From: Pasteurella oralis
GTDB taxonomy: Bacteria > Pseudomonadota > Gammaproteobacteria > Enterobacterales > Pasteurellaceae
Assembly (NCBI RefSeq): GCF_002850605.1
Contig: NZ_NXGB01000004.1
Location: 186,001 to 250,000, forward strand
DNA: 64,000 nt
Direction of reading: 5' to 3'
In this document: positions 16,979 to 26,242 of the stretch, piece by piece
Position numbering within the stretch: the first letter of the stretch is position 1
Layout: each line of letters begins with the position of its first letter
Translations under genes and position numbers: made by a program
Notes under the pieces: generated by a model
What the model saw: the letters and a program-made list of their open reading frames with translations, nothing else
The model's database searches: none
Told to the model about the DNA's origin: nothing

Positions 16979-18267
16979 TGGCATCATCGTTAAGAAATGC
17001 TCAACTTACGAGTACTGATTTTGATTATCGTCGTCAGCAAATTTACCAGCAGTTAATACAAGATAATATACAGATTGTTGGATTATGGATTGAAAATGCA
17101 CAATTATTCACTTGCACTTTATTAGCTTGTTTAGATGCCAAAGTAAAAGTTTTACTTCCACCCAATTTACTTCCTGAAAATCAGCGTTGGGTCATAGAAA
17201 ATGCTGATCTTCTTTTTACTCAAGAATACCTTTCTTGTTACGCAACTTCACAGCATGTTGAGCATATTACTTCTGATATTGATAAAACTAACTCAACAGA
17301 AATTTGCTTAAAGACTTCAGGTAGCAGCGGGCAAGCAAAAATTATTAAAAAAACTGCACAGCAAATGTGGAAAGAGGCTGAAACTTTAGCGCAAGTTTTG
17401 CCTTTTGAACGTGGTATAAATATTACGGTATTAGGTAGTGTGAGTGTTCAGCACCTTTATGGCTTAACTTTTCGTGTTTTTTTAGCGTTAGAAATGGGCT
17501 GGTCATTAGGGGGTGAGCAATTACACTACCCAGAATATTTAATTGAGCAAAGTTATCAATCCCAGCAAGCCATTTGGATTAGTAGCCCTGCTTTGTTAAG
17601 TCGCTTAAATTTAGAAAATGCTGCTTTACGTCAGTGCAATCTTATCGGTATAGTTTCTTCAGGTGGTGTATTACCTGAAAATGTAGGCAATTTAATTCGA
17701 ACTCAATTGACTATTCCTGTTGTTGAAATTTATGGTAGTACAGAAACAGGAGCGATAGCTGCTCGTCAAGATAATGGTTTATGGCAAAGTTTACCTCATA
17801 GCCAAATTGGTCTTGATGCACAGGGTGCATTGTGGGTGAAGTCAGCTTGGATTAACCAAAAAGAGCAAACCGCTGATGCAGTTGAGATTTATAGCAATGG
17901 ATTTCAACTGTTAGGACGCATTGATCGTATTGTAAAGCTAGGGGATAAGCGCATTTCTTTAGTGGCTATTGAACAAGATTTGCTCAAGCATCCATGGGTA
18001 AGGGATTGTTATATTGCCTTGCATCCTACTCAACAACGTCCAGTTGCTTGGATTGCATTGAATACAACAGGGATTGAGCTATTGCAACAAAATCAACGTA
18101 AAACGCTTATTGATGAATTGAAGCAATTTGTAGGACAGTATCAAGAGAAACTAGCATTGCCGCGTTTTTGGCGTTTTTGTACACAATTACCTCGTAATAG
18201 CCAATCGAAAATTAGCCGAGCAGATTTTGAAAGAGTCTGCTTAAGCCAGCAAGATGAGATAACTTAA
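16978..18267 (+). CDS. apeH: Acyl-ACP ligase of the ANL superfamily (ApeH type)
   Basis: A 429-residue adenylate-forming enzyme that would activate the aryl starter acid and load it on the cluster carrier protein. It has the P-loop-like LKTSGSSGQAKIIKK, EIYGSTETGAIA, and FQLLGRIDRIVKLGDKRIS, with the hinge and the start of the C-terminal lid. The lid lacks an obvious catalytic PKT(x)SGK segment but has RNSQSKISR. In Xenorhabdus the homologue activates 4-hydroxybenzoate, which would come from chorismate. ATG 16978 is chosen because AGGAG lies 5 nt upstream. Confidence 0.85.
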   Translation: MASSLRNAQLTSTDFDYRRQQIYQQLIQDNIQIVGLWIENAQLFTCTLLACLDAKVKVLLPPNLLPENQRWVIENADLLFTQEYLSCYATSQHVEHITSDIDKTNSTEICLKTSGSSGQAKIIKKTAQQMWKEAETLAQVLPFERGINITVLGSVSVQHLYGLTFRVFLALEMGWSLGGEQLHYPEYLIEQSYQSQQAIWISSPALLSRLNLENAALRQCNLIGIVSSGGVLPENVGNLIRTQLTIPVVEIYGSTETGAIAARQDNGLWQSLPHSQIGLDAQGALWVKSAWINQKEQTADAVEIYSNGFQLLGRIDRIVKLGDKRISLVAIEQDLLKHPWVRDCYIALHPTQQRPVAWIALNTTGIELLQQNQRKTLIDELKQFVGQYQEKLALPRFWRFCTQLPRNSQSKISRADFERVCLSQQDEIT

Positions 18268-18998
18268 TGAATTCCGTATTTAATCCCATTGTACTTATTC
18301 CCCACTATAATCATTCTCAAACATTAGTTCATGTGGTTGAAAGAGTACGTCAGTTTCAGCTTCCCATTTTGATTGTAGATGATGGTTCCAGCAAAATGCA
18401 TCGATCTCTTTTGTCTTCACTGGAAAAACAAGATGGAATTTTTGTTATTTATCGTGCAGAGAATGGCGGTAAAGGTGCGGCAGTAAAAACAGGCTTACTT
18501 GAAGCATTTAAACAAGGTTTTTCTCATGCATTGCAGGTAGATGCAGATGGTCAACATAACTTGCCTGATGTTGAAAAAATGCTAACTCAAAGTAAATTAC
18601 AACCTCAAGCGTTAGTTTGTGGTCGCCCTATTTATGGCGAGGATGCGCCCAAAGCACGCTTGTATGGTCGTAAAATTACCAATTTTTGGATTATGGTAAA
18701 TACCTTATCCACTGATATTCATGATGGCATGTGTGGTTTTCGTATTTATCCATTAGCAACAACCATCACTTTATTAGAGCAAGAATCAATTGGCGATTAT
18801 ATGGACTTTGATATTGATATTTTAGTGCGCTTGCATTGGCGAAAAATACCAATAGTTTGGATTGATACATTGGTCAAATATGAACTTAATGGCACTTCAC
18901 ATTTCCGCGCTTGGAAAGATAATTGGTTAATAAGCAAAATGCATGCACGCTTGTTTCTTGCTATGTTAAAACGGTTTTTGATGGGGAAAATGAAGTGA
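18267..18998 (+). CDS. Family 2 glycosyltransferase
   Basis: A 243-residue GT-A fold glycosyltransferase. It begins with IPHYNHSQTL and VDDGSS, has the metal-binding DxD in QVDADGQHN, and ends with HDGMCGFRIYP and a short basic C-terminus. It probably adds a sugar, or acts like a dolichol-phosphate mannosyltransferase, on the pigment anchor. In many APE clusters it is fused to the acyltransferase that follows; here the two are separate genes joined by a GTGA overlap. Confidence 0.82.
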   Translation: MNSVFNPIVLIPHYNHSQTLVHVVERVRQFQLPILIVDDGSSKMHRSLLSSLEKQDGIFVIYRAENGGKGAAVKTGLLEAFKQGFSHALQVDADGQHNLPDVEKMLTQSKLQPQALVCGRPIYGEDAPKARLYGRKITNFWIMVNTLSTDIHDGMCGFRIYPLATTITLLEQESIGDYMDFDIDILVRLHWRKIPIVWIDTLVKYELNGTSHFRAWKDNWLISKMHARLFLAMLKRFLMGKMK

Positions 18999-19915
18999 AT
19001 AGTGCACATTGGGCGAAACAACAAGAACGTGGTACAGCATTTTTCCTTATGCTCACTCGTTGGATCGTAAAATATTTACCTTTACCTTTAATCCGTTTTA
19101 CCACTTTCTGGGTGGTTTTATATTTCTTTCTTACTTCACGCCGTAATCGATTGCATATTGCACAATACCAGCAAAAATTACAGGCATTTTTCCCTGATAT
19201 TCGTTTACCTAAATGGGCTGTTTTTCGCCAATTTCTTGCTTTTGGCGAAGCTATTACGGATCGTTTTGCGGTATGGCAAAAACAGATTTGTTATAACGAT
19301 CTCATTATTGATGATGCTGATAATCTTTATGCAGATATGAATAGTAATGAGCGCGGACAGATTCTATTGTGTTCTCATTTTGGTAATATTGAAATTTGCC
19401 GTGCTTTAGTAGGAAGTGGGCATCATGCAAATTTTCGCTTGAATGTGCTAGTTCATAGTCGGCATGCAGAGGCTTTCAATAAAGCTTTAGTTGAAGCTGG
19501 TGCAGATGAGCTACCTTTGATCCAAGTAGAAGATTTAAATGCACAAAAAATGTTAGAGCTTGCAGAGCGAGTTGAGCGCGGAGAATGGATTGCTATTGCA
19601 GCAGATCGTATCCCTGTGAGAGGAGATAAAACAGTACAAGCAAATTTTCTGGGAATGCCTGCTGATTTTCCACAAGGTGCATGGTTGTTAGCAGCATTAC
19701 TTAAAGCACCAATCAATAGTGTGTTTTGCACAAAACAGCATAGTGTTTACCACTTAAAACTACGTCGTTTTTCTGGCGTAATTAGTGGTCGAGGTAAAGC
19801 TCGTGAGCAGAATATTCAGAAGGCGGTACAACAATATGCTGACCTACTCGCTAAAGAATGTGCAAAATCACCACTTTTATGGTTTAATTTTTACGATTTT
19901 TGGTATCAAAATTAA
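18995..19915 (+). CDS. LpxL/LpxM-like lipid acyltransferase
   Basis: A 306-residue membrane-bound acyltransferase of the lysophospholipid or lipid A late acyltransferase family. It starts HWAKQQERG, has a membrane segment at about residues 33-55, and the HX4E catalytic motif CSHFGNIE near residue 128. The GTG start at 18995 overlaps the TGA of the glycosyltransferase by 4 nt and has GGGGA at 18982-18986; the longer ORF beginning at 18923 would run inside the previous gene. It likely acylates the glycosylated pigment. A lipid A role is less likely because of the setting. Confidence 0.82.
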   Translation: MNSAHWAKQQERGTAFFLMLTRWIVKYLPLPLIRFTTFWVVLYFFLTSRRNRLHIAQYQQKLQAFFPDIRLPKWAVFRQFLAFGEAITDRFAVWQKQICYNDLIIDDADNLYADMNSNERGQILLCSHFGNIEICRALVGSGHHANFRLNVLVHSRHAEAFNKALVEAGADELPLIQVEDLNAQKMLELAERVERGEWIAIAADRIPVRGDKTVQANFLGMPADFPQGAWLLAALLKAPINSVFCTKQHSVYHLKLRRFSGVISGRGKAREQNIQKAVQQYADLLAKECAKSPLLWFNFYDFWYQN

Positions 19916-19937
19916 TTAACTTTATAAGGACTTTTCT

Positions 19938-20363
19938 ATGACATTTTCTAAAACTTTTATTTTTGCACTTAGTGCTATCATACTTTCAGCTTGCGCACCA
20001 AGAAATACAACACATTATTTTTCAATTGATGAAGCGTTACAGTCTCCCGCGGCAGCAAATGTATTAAACTCTAATGTTAAGCTTTATTTCGGTAAGCAAG
20101 CACCAGGTAAAGTATTAAAATCGGATTTAGTATCAAATAGAAAAACTAATGCAGCGAATAAAGATGATAAAGAAGCTTGTGAATGGGCGTTTTTATCGGC
20201 AGTGCGCTCTTTCCAAGATCGAGCTCAGTCAATGGGAGCGACTAAAGTAGGTAACTTAATTAGTTACTATAAAAAGAATCCATATAAAAGCACAACACAA
20301 TTTGAATGTCATGCTGGACATTTAATTGGCGGTGTTGCTTTAAAAGGCGATATTGTTAAATAA
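19938..20363 (+). CDS. Small lipoprotein, possibly RcsF/YbjQ-fold
   Basis: A 141-residue predicted lipoprotein with lipobox LSAC at about residue 19. The mature part has ACEWAFLSAVRSFQDRAQ, MGATKVGNLISYYKKN and ECHAGHLIGGVALKG. This pattern of a helix ending in MGA, a beta hairpin and two cysteines recalls the YbjQ/RcsF fold, and homologues are often mislabelled excinuclease. It sits where several APE clusters carry an ammonia-lyase gene. The function is unknown. Confidence 0.65.
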   Translation: MTFSKTFIFALSAIILSACAPRNTTHYFSIDEALQSPAAANVLNSNVKLYFGKQAPGKVLKSDLVSNRKTNAANKDDKEACEWAFLSAVRSFQDRAQSMGATKVGNLISYYKKNPYKSTTQFECHAGHLIGGVALKGDIVK

Positions 20364-20374
20364 AAATTGTGCTG

Positions 20375-20407
20375 AAAAGCAACATATTATTGATGTTGCT
20401 TTTATAA
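20375..20407 (+). terminator. Terminator-like hairpin between two lipoprotein genes
   Basis: AAAAGCAACAT (20375-20385) pairs with ATGTTGCTTTT (20393-20403), an 11-bp stem. It suggests that the transcript is attenuated at this point of the cluster. Confidence 0.75.
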
Positions 20408-20435
20408 TAAAACTCATCTTAAGGATAATACTGTT

Positions 20436-20918
20436 GTGAAAAAACTATTACTGCTTGCAGCATTTTCTATTGGTTTGCTTTCTGGTTGTACTTCATTGAA
20501 TAGTCAAAATAATTTATCAAGAAATATTGATAAAACTTATCATAGTTATCAATTAAAGAATAATTCATCTAATGAAGCACTTGATCCTGAAATTGCAGCA
20601 ATTTTTGAAACAGAGTTAAATAAGCAGTTAGCTAATTATGGATATAAACTTGGCGATGATATTACTATTCATTATGATATTAAAGCCTACGATCCTGGTA
20701 ATAGAGCACTGAGAATGTTTATTGGTTTTGGCGCAGGTAAGGGGACGTTAGAGGTCGAAACAACATTAATTGATAAACATAAAAACAATTTAGGATCGAT
20801 TAATAATGAAATTGCGTTAAAAATGGGATGGTTTGGTGGAAGTCTAACAAAAGTCATTCGCCGTGCAGCAATTGATACTGCCAAACGAATTTATAAATCC
20901 AGAATTCTCACTAAGTAA
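20436..20918 (+). CDS. Small lipoprotein (DUF4410-like)
   Basis: A 160-residue predicted lipoprotein with a GTG start and AAGGA 10 nt upstream. The lipobox is LSGC at about residue 18. The mature part alternates beta strands, with DPEIAAIFETELNKQLANYGY and an Ala/Gly-rich IGFGAGKGTLEVETTLID, which matches the general look of DUF4410 lipoproteins. It is flanked by terminator-like hairpins on both sides and so may be expressed separately from the pigment genes. Confidence 0.6.
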   Translation: MKKLLLLAAFSIGLLSGCTSLNSQNNLSRNIDKTYHSYQLKNNSSNEALDPEIAAIFETELNKQLANYGYKLGDDITIHYDIKAYDPGNRALRMFIGFGAGKGTLEVETTLIDKHKNNLGSINNEIALKMGWFGGSLTKVIRRAAIDTAKRIYKSRILTK

Positions 20919-20924
20919 CTTTAA

Positions 20925-20955
20925 AAGAGCGTATTTTTTATACGCTCTTAATTTT
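20925..20955 (+). terminator. Terminator-like hairpin before the thioesterase gene
   Basis: AAGAGCGTAT (20925-20934) pairs with ATACGCTCTT (20940-20949), followed by AATTTTAT. Confidence 0.7.
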
Positions 20956-20957
20956 AT

Positions 20958-21422
20958 ATGGTTAATCAGATGAAAATTAAAAAACATATTTATGCACAGC
21001 ATTCTTCTGAATATGAAATTCCATTTTTTGATGTGGATTCGATGAATATTATGTGGCATGGTCATTACGTCAAATATTTAGAAATGGCACGTTGTGCTTT
21101 TTTAGAGGATATGAATTATACCTATGATGTGATGAGAGAAATGGGTTATGGTTGGCCAATTGTGCAATTAAATTTGAAATATGTGAAGCCTGCACGTTTT
21201 CGTCAAAAAATCCGAGTTGATCTTGCGGTAGTGGAATATGAAAGTTGTTTGCGGATTGACTATGTGATTGTTGATCTTGCATCTGGCAAAAAATTAACAA
21301 CTGGCAGCACAACACAGGTTGCTGTAGCGATTAATTCTGGCGAAATGCAATTTCAAACACCGCAATCTTGGCGTGATGCTTTACAAGCTTATCACAGATT
21401 TATTCCTGAACCGAACTGTTGA
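20958..21422 (+). CDS. apeK: Hot-dog thioesterase (ApeK type)
   Basis: A 154-residue member of the 4-hydroxybenzoyl-CoA thioesterase family. It has the catalytic Asp in DVDSMNIMWHGHYVKYLEMAR followed by GWPIVQLNLKYVKPA. In the APE pathway it would release or proofread the acyl chain from the carrier protein. The start could also be ATG 20970; there is no clear ribosome site before either, and the gene begins only 9 nt after a hairpin. Confidence 0.82.
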   Translation: MVNQMKIKKHIYAQHSSEYEIPFFDVDSMNIMWHGHYVKYLEMARCAFLEDMNYTYDVMREMGYGWPIVQLNLKYVKPARFRQKIRVDLAVVEYESCLRIDYVIVDLASGKKLTTGSTTQVAVAINSGEMQFQTPQSWRDALQAYHRFIPEPNC

Positions 21423-21424
21423 AT

Positions 21425-22015
21425 ATGATGAAAAAATACTTGATTGCTCTCTTTATGTTTTGCCACTCGGCTTTTCTATTTGCTTTTTCGCAACAAGCGC
21501 TGGTGACATTATTACAACGACCTAATAACACACAAGGTGAATTTACACAGCAACGCTATTTACAAGGGTTGATTAAACCTATTACTAGTTCTGGCCAGTT
21601 TGTGTTAGTCAAAAATCGAGGATTATTGTGGCAAACTGAAAAACCTTTTAGTAATCAGTTACGTGTTACATCCACAGGGATTAGCCAATGGGATGGGCAT
21701 CGCTGGGTGGTGAGTCAGAAGTTAGGACAATCTGAACAAATTCAACTTTTTTTAGGTTTATTATCAGGAGATACCCAAGCACTGGCTAAGCAATTTGATT
21801 TGACTTTGCAAGGTTCAGAAAAAAAATGGCAACTAACATTGACGCCAAGTAGTTTGTTAATGAAACAGATTTTCACACAAATTATTATTGATGGTGAAAA
21901 CAACGTTAAACGTATTGAGTTACAAGAAAAACAGGGGGATCGCACTTTAATTTCATTTGAAAATCAACGTGTTAATCAGCCGATTTCTTCATTTGCTCAA
22001 ACTGCATTGCAATAG
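21425..22015 (+). CDS. LolA-like outer-membrane carrier protein of the cluster (ApeL type)
   Basis: A 196-residue periplasmic protein with a signal peptide (cleavage near residue 22) and a LolA-like beta layer: RPNNTQGEFTQQRYLQGL, then LWQTEKPFSNQLRVT. Such proteins in APE clusters are thought to carry a hydrophobic cargo across the periplasm. I chose ATG 21425. The frame also opens with TTG 21419, which overlaps the previous stop, and ATG 21428; no strong ribosome site decides between them. Confidence 0.8.
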   Translation: MMKKYLIALFMFCHSAFLFAFSQQALVTLLQRPNNTQGEFTQQRYLQGLIKPITSSGQFVLVKNRGLLWQTEKPFSNQLRVTSTGISQWDGHRWVVSQKLGQSEQIQLFLGLLSGDTQALAKQFDLTLQGSEKKWQLTLTPSSLLMKQIFTQIIIDGENNVKRIELQEKQGDRTLISFENQRVNQPISSFAQTALQ

Positions 22016-22024
22016 GATTGCCCC

Positions 22025-24307
22025 ATGAAACTGACATTAGTTGTTTATCGCCGGTTATATACGATGTGTTTACTTGGTGTAACGATATTGTTTGGTTTCC
22101 AGATATATTCAGGTCATTGGTTACAGACCGACTTGCGCGCATTATTACCACAAGAACAGCATTGGTCTGATATCCAGTTAAAAGCAGATCAGCAACAAGA
22201 ACAACTGTTTAATCAGCAAATTTTGGCTTTAGTTGGCAGCATTGATCCACAAACTGCCTTTATGCTGGCAGAACATATTAGTGAACAATGGCAGCAAAGT
22301 GGTTTATTTCAGCAAGTTTATGCAAAAACTCAGCCAAATTTGACCGCACTTCAACAGCAAATTAACCAATTAAAACTTGCGACTCTACCTGTTAGTATTC
22401 AAAAGCAATTACTTGAACAACCGCAGCATTATTTTCAACAATACGCAGAACAAATTGTCAATCCATTTCAGGCTAATTTGTTACCTTTAACACAAGATTG
22501 GCTTGGCTTTGGACGCTTTGTCTTAGCGCAGGCACAACAGCAAAGTCAAATTCAATGGCACAGTGACAATGGGATGCTGTTTGTTCAGCATGAAGGAAAA
22601 ACTTGGGTATTATTGCGTGCGGAATTGGCACAAGGCGATCTGATTAATCCTCAGCAAAATCTGACCGCACTTTTAGCAGACAACGCGCAATGGATTGCAC
22701 AACATCAAGCCGAATGGCTAGCTACTGGTGCTGCCTTATTCGCTACTGCCACGAAACAGCAAGCCGAGAAAGAAAGTACCCTAATGGGGGCAGTCGGAAT
22801 CAGTTTTACACTTTTATTGTTGCTGATAGTATTTAGAACGCTACGTGTATTATGGTTATTATTGCCAATTGGTGTTGGTATGTTGTGCGGTGTGGTCGCA
22901 ACAGTTTGCTTTTTTGGGCAAGTTCATATTTTAACTTTAGTGGTAGGTACGAGTTTAATTGGTGTATTAATCGATTTTCCACTACATTGGCTAGCTTCTT
23001 CGTTATTTAAACAGCAGTGGCAAGCTGAACGCGAAATGTTGTCGTTGCGTTTCACCTTCTTAATTAGCCTATTTGTGACTTTATTAGGCTATGGTCTACT
23101 CGGTTTTACTGCTCTGCCAGTATTACAACAAACTGCGCTTTTTTCTGCGTTTGCTTTAGTGTGTGCGATTATCGCTACTTTGCTTTATTTACCCCTTTTT
23201 TTCCAACATCATCAGCCACGTCAATGGACAATAACAGATAAACGTTTTTCTGTTCATTTACCAAAGCCAATAAAATGGCTATGCCTGTTATTCGGTACTG
23301 TTGGGTTAATCTCGGGCTTATATAAAAGCCAATGGCAAGATGATATTCGCCAATGGGTAGCTATGCCGCCAGAATTATTGCGGCAAGCTCAACAAATTAG
23401 CCTCATTACTGGCATTGATTTAAGTAATCAATATTTCTTGCTTACTGCAGAGAACGATGATCAATTGTTAAACAAGAGTAAGCAATTAACTGAAAAATTA
23501 GTTGATTTACAGCAGCAAGGCAAATTAGTGGCTATTCAATCTTTGAGTCAGTGGTTAATGTCAAAGCAGGAACAAATGGTATTTGTTGAAAAATTGAACC
23601 AACAGATTCAACCTACAGACTATGCGATTTTGCAACAAATTGGTGTGCCAATGGCGCAAGTGAATGAAGCATTAAAACAGCTAAAAAATCAACCGCACTT
23701 ATCCCTTTCACAGGCATTAAACTATGAATTAGCTCAAAGTTGGCGAACGTTGTATCTAGGCGAATTGCAAACAGGAAAAGTGGTAGGCATAGTGAAAGTG
23801 GCGGGGGTAAAAGATAAATCTGCGCTGATAGCATTAGCCAATCAACAAGATATTTATTGGCAAGATAAACCAGAACACCTCAACCAAGCATTTCAGGATA
23901 CTCGTGATCAGGCAGCTTGGCTGAAACTCTTCTCTTTTTTGTTGGCAGGTTTATTGTTGTGGCGCTTGTTTGGGCTAAAAAGAAGTGTACAAATGTTACT
24001 CATTCCTTTATTAGCCATCGCTTCGACAGTTGCTATTTTCGGCTGGCTTGGCTTACCAATAAGTTTATTTGCGATGTTTGGTTTATTACTCGTTTCCGCG
24101 ATTAGTATTGATTATATTGCTTATATATATACTGTCTCTGAACGATTACTTGCAAAGCAAATCACCATTTCATTAGCTGCAATGACAACGTTGATTTCGT
24201 TTACCTTGCTTGGATTGAGTAGTACTCCAGCAGTGGCAAGTTTTGGTTGGAGCGTCAGCCTTGGTGTTGTTATCAGCTTATTGATTATTTTTAAAACATT
24301 ACGTTAA
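22025..24307 (+). CDS. MMPL/RND-family exporter (ApeM type)
   Basis: A 760-residue exporter with two repeats, each of one membrane helix, a large periplasmic domain and five helices. The membrane clusters are at about residues 255-395 and 640-760. Homologues in APE clusters are presumed to move the lipid-linked polyene from the inner membrane to the LolA-like carrier. Three uptake signals lie inside the gene (about 22343, 22662 and 23691), so this part of the cluster is well adapted to the host. It begins 9 bp after the LolA-like gene. Confidence 0.85.
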   Translation: MKLTLVVYRRLYTMCLLGVTILFGFQIYSGHWLQTDLRALLPQEQHWSDIQLKADQQQEQLFNQQILALVGSIDPQTAFMLAEHISEQWQQSGLFQQVYAKTQPNLTALQQQINQLKLATLPVSIQKQLLEQPQHYFQQYAEQIVNPFQANLLPLTQDWLGFGRFVLAQAQQQSQIQWHSDNGMLFVQHEGKTWVLLRAELAQGDLINPQQNLTALLADNAQWIAQHQAEWLATGAALFATATKQQAEKESTLMGAVGISFTLLLLLIVFRTLRVLWLLLPIGVGMLCGVVATVCFFGQVHILTLVVGTSLIGVLIDFPLHWLASSLFKQQWQAEREMLSLRFTFLISLFVTLLGYGLLGFTALPVLQQTALFSAFALVCAIIATLLYLPLFFQHHQPRQWTITDKRFSVHLPKPIKWLCLLFGTVGLISGLYKSQWQDDIRQWVAMPPELLRQAQQISLITGIDLSNQYFLLTAENDDQLLNKSKQLTEKLVDLQQQGKLVAIQSLSQWLMSKQEQMVFVEKLNQQIQPTDYAILQQIGVPMAQVNEALKQLKNQPHLSLSQALNYELAQSWRTLYLGELQTGKVVGIVKVAGVKDKSALIALANQQDIYWQDKPEHLNQAFQDTRDQAAWLKLFSFLLAGLLLWRLFGLKRSVQMLLIPLLAIASTVAIFGWLGLPISLFAMFGLLLVSAISIDYIAYIYTVSERLLAKQITISLAAMTTLISFTLLGLSSTPAVASFGWSVSLGVVISLLIIFKTLR

Positions 24308-24321
24308 ATTTGGAGAACAAC

Positions 24322-25557
24322 ATGAATCAATTCGATGTGGTTATTATTGGTGCAGGACCTTCAGGTTCAGTTTCTGCATCATTACTTAAAAAACAGGGGT
24401 TAAAGGTTTGTGTCTTAGAAAAGCAGCATTTTCCACGTTTTGTGATCGGTGAAAGTTTATTACCTTATTGTATGGATATTTTAGCGGAAGCAGATTTAGT
24501 GGAAGCAGTAAATGCAGAAAAAAGTTTCCAGTTTAAAAATGGTGCCGCTTTTACTTGGGGTAATCGTTATACTTATTTTGACTTCACTGATAAATTTACT
24601 GCGGGACCAGGCACGACTTTCCAAGTTAGACGTGGTATTTTTGATCAAATCTTAATTGATGAAACCGCCAAAAAAGGGGTGGATGTACGTTTTGGACATG
24701 AAGTCCTTGCCTTTAATAATCAAGGCGAACAGGCCGTTTTAGAGGTGAAAACTGAAGCGGGTGAAGTTTATCAATTGAAGACAAAATTTGTTTTAGATGC
24801 CAGTGGATATGGGCGAGTTTTACCGCGTTTACTTGATTTAGAAACTCCTTCTCATTTACCTGCTCGTATCGCACATTTTACTCATATTGATGATAATATC
24901 TGTGATCCAAGTTTTGACCGTAATAAAATTTTAATCACAACCCATCCACATCATAGGGATGTATGGTTATGGTTAATTCCATTTGCAGATAACCGTTGCT
25001 CTATTGGGGTTGTTGGCTTACCTGAAACACTTGCAGGTGATAGTGAAAGCGTACTGAAAAAATTTGCACTTGAAGCACCAATGTTGCGACGTATTCTTGC
25101 TAATGCCAATTGGGATAATGAGTTTCCATATCGCAATATTCAAGGCTACTCTGCTAATGTGAAAAGCTTACATGACCGTCATTTCGCATTATTAGGTAAT
25201 GCTGCAGAGTTTCTTGATCCTGTTTTTTCTTCTGGCGTAACAATTGCGTTACATTCTGCACGTTTAGCAAGCCGATTAATTCCACGTCAACTGCAAGGGC
25301 AGCTAGTAGATTGGCAAGCAGAATTTGCTAATCCATTGATGGTTGGTGTGAATGCATTCCGTACTTATGTCAATGGTTGGTACGATACACGTTTTCAAGA
25401 TGTGATTTATGCACGTCATCCACAGCCTGAAATTCGCCAAATGCTATCCTCTATTTTGGCTGGCTATGCATGGGATGAAAAAAATCCGTTTGTGACGAAA
25501 TCCGAAGCGCGATTAAATGCACTTGCGCAACTATGTGGTGTAGCAACACAAGATTAA
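24322..25557 (+). CDS. FAD-dependent oxidoreductase of the halogenase/geranylgeranyl reductase-like family
   Basis: A 411-residue flavoprotein with GAGPSGSV at the N-terminus, ESLLPYCMDIL near residue 50, and LLGNAAEFLDPVFSSGV near 290. These are typical of the tryptophan-halogenase-like enzymes. The halogenase WxWxIP motif is not seen, so true halogenation is unlikely; a desaturation, hydroxylation or reduction of the polyene is more plausible. Start ATG 24322 has GGAG at 24312-24315; the upstream TTG at 24310 is not needed. Confidence 0.78.
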   Translation: MNQFDVVIIGAGPSGSVSASLLKKQGLKVCVLEKQHFPRFVIGESLLPYCMDILAEADLVEAVNAEKSFQFKNGAAFTWGNRYTYFDFTDKFTAGPGTTFQVRRGIFDQILIDETAKKGVDVRFGHEVLAFNNQGEQAVLEVKTEAGEVYQLKTKFVLDASGYGRVLPRLLDLETPSHLPARIAHFTHIDDNICDPSFDRNKILITTHPHHRDVWLWLIPFADNRCSIGVVGLPETLAGDSESVLKKFALEAPMLRRILANANWDNEFPYRNIQGYSANVKSLHDRHFALLGNAAEFLDPVFSSGVTIALHSARLASRLIPRQLQGQLVDWQAEFANPLMVGVNAFRTYVNGWYDTRFQDVIYARHPQPEIRQMLSSILAGYAWDEKNPFVTKSEARLNALAQLCGVATQD

Positions 25558-25630
25558 GACTCAGTAGTAAAAGTGCGGTCACTTTTGTCGAAATTTTTAT
25601 TGTCTAATGAGGTTAAAGCATAACAACATC

Positions 25631-25652
25631 ATACTGCTTTTCTAAGCAGTAT
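25631..25652. other. Hairpin in the spacer before the DUF3261 lipoprotein
   Basis: ATACTGCTT (25631-25639) pairs with AAGCAGTAT (25644-25652) around four bases, with no T-run after it. An uptake signal lies at about 25572. The 196-bp spacer may hold an internal promoter. Confidence 0.45.
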
Positions 25653-25753
25653 TAAGCAAAATAAGTCAAAAATAGACCACACTCGCTGATTAGGCTTTTA
25701 AAAGGAAATTTGTTATATTGCCGTTAAGATGATGGCATTGTAATAGTAAATAT

Positions 25754-26233
25754 ATGTTAAAAAAAATAATGTTGTTTTGGTTGTTACTGATATTGAGTGC
25801 TTGCTCATCATTGCCTTTGCTTGCGCCATTACCTCAACAATCGTTGGCTAATCGAACTTTTGTTGTTACACAGCAGCGACCTCACAATGAAAAAAGCTTA
25901 TTAGTGCTTCAATTTCAAGCACAACAATGGCGCTGGGTACAAACAGACCCTTTAGGTGCACCTATTGCCCGTTTATTATTGACTCAACAAGGTTGGCAAA
26001 ATGATGGTTTTGTGATGCCAAATAAACAAGCACAACAATTATTTTCAGCTATTGCGACGTATTTCACTACTAGCCAGCCACTGTTTGCATTTAGCCAAAT
26101 TGAAGCAACAGCAAGAGGGCAAGATTATTTTATCAATAGTAAAAAAGTATGGACGCTTGCACCACGCAATAATGGTGTAAAAATTTATTTAGTCGATGGC
26201 TCTGAATGGCTCATTGAAGAACTAGAACAATAA
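25754..26233 (+). CDS. DUF3261-type lipoprotein (ApeN position)
   Basis: A 159-residue lipoprotein with lipobox LSAC at about residue 17. The mature part has LQFQAQQWRWVQTDPLGAPIARLLL, matching DUF3261 lipoproteins that accompany APE ketosynthase genes. It may take the product from the carrier at the outer membrane, much as LolB does with lipoproteins; this is inferred from its similarity in layout. It directly precedes the ketosynthase gene. Confidence 0.72.
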   Translation: MLKKIMLFWLLLILSACSSLPLLAPLPQQSLANRTFVVTQQRPHNEKSLLVLQFQAQQWRWVQTDPLGAPIARLLLTQQGWQNDGFVMPNKQAQQLFSAIATYFTTSQPLFAFSQIEATARGQDYFINSKKVWTLAPRNNGVKIYLVDGSEWLIEELEQ

Positions 26234-26242
26234 CATGAAATT

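Noticed and set aside
24322-25557. True flavin halogenase
   Set aside because: The family fold is there but the WxWxIP motif is not seen.
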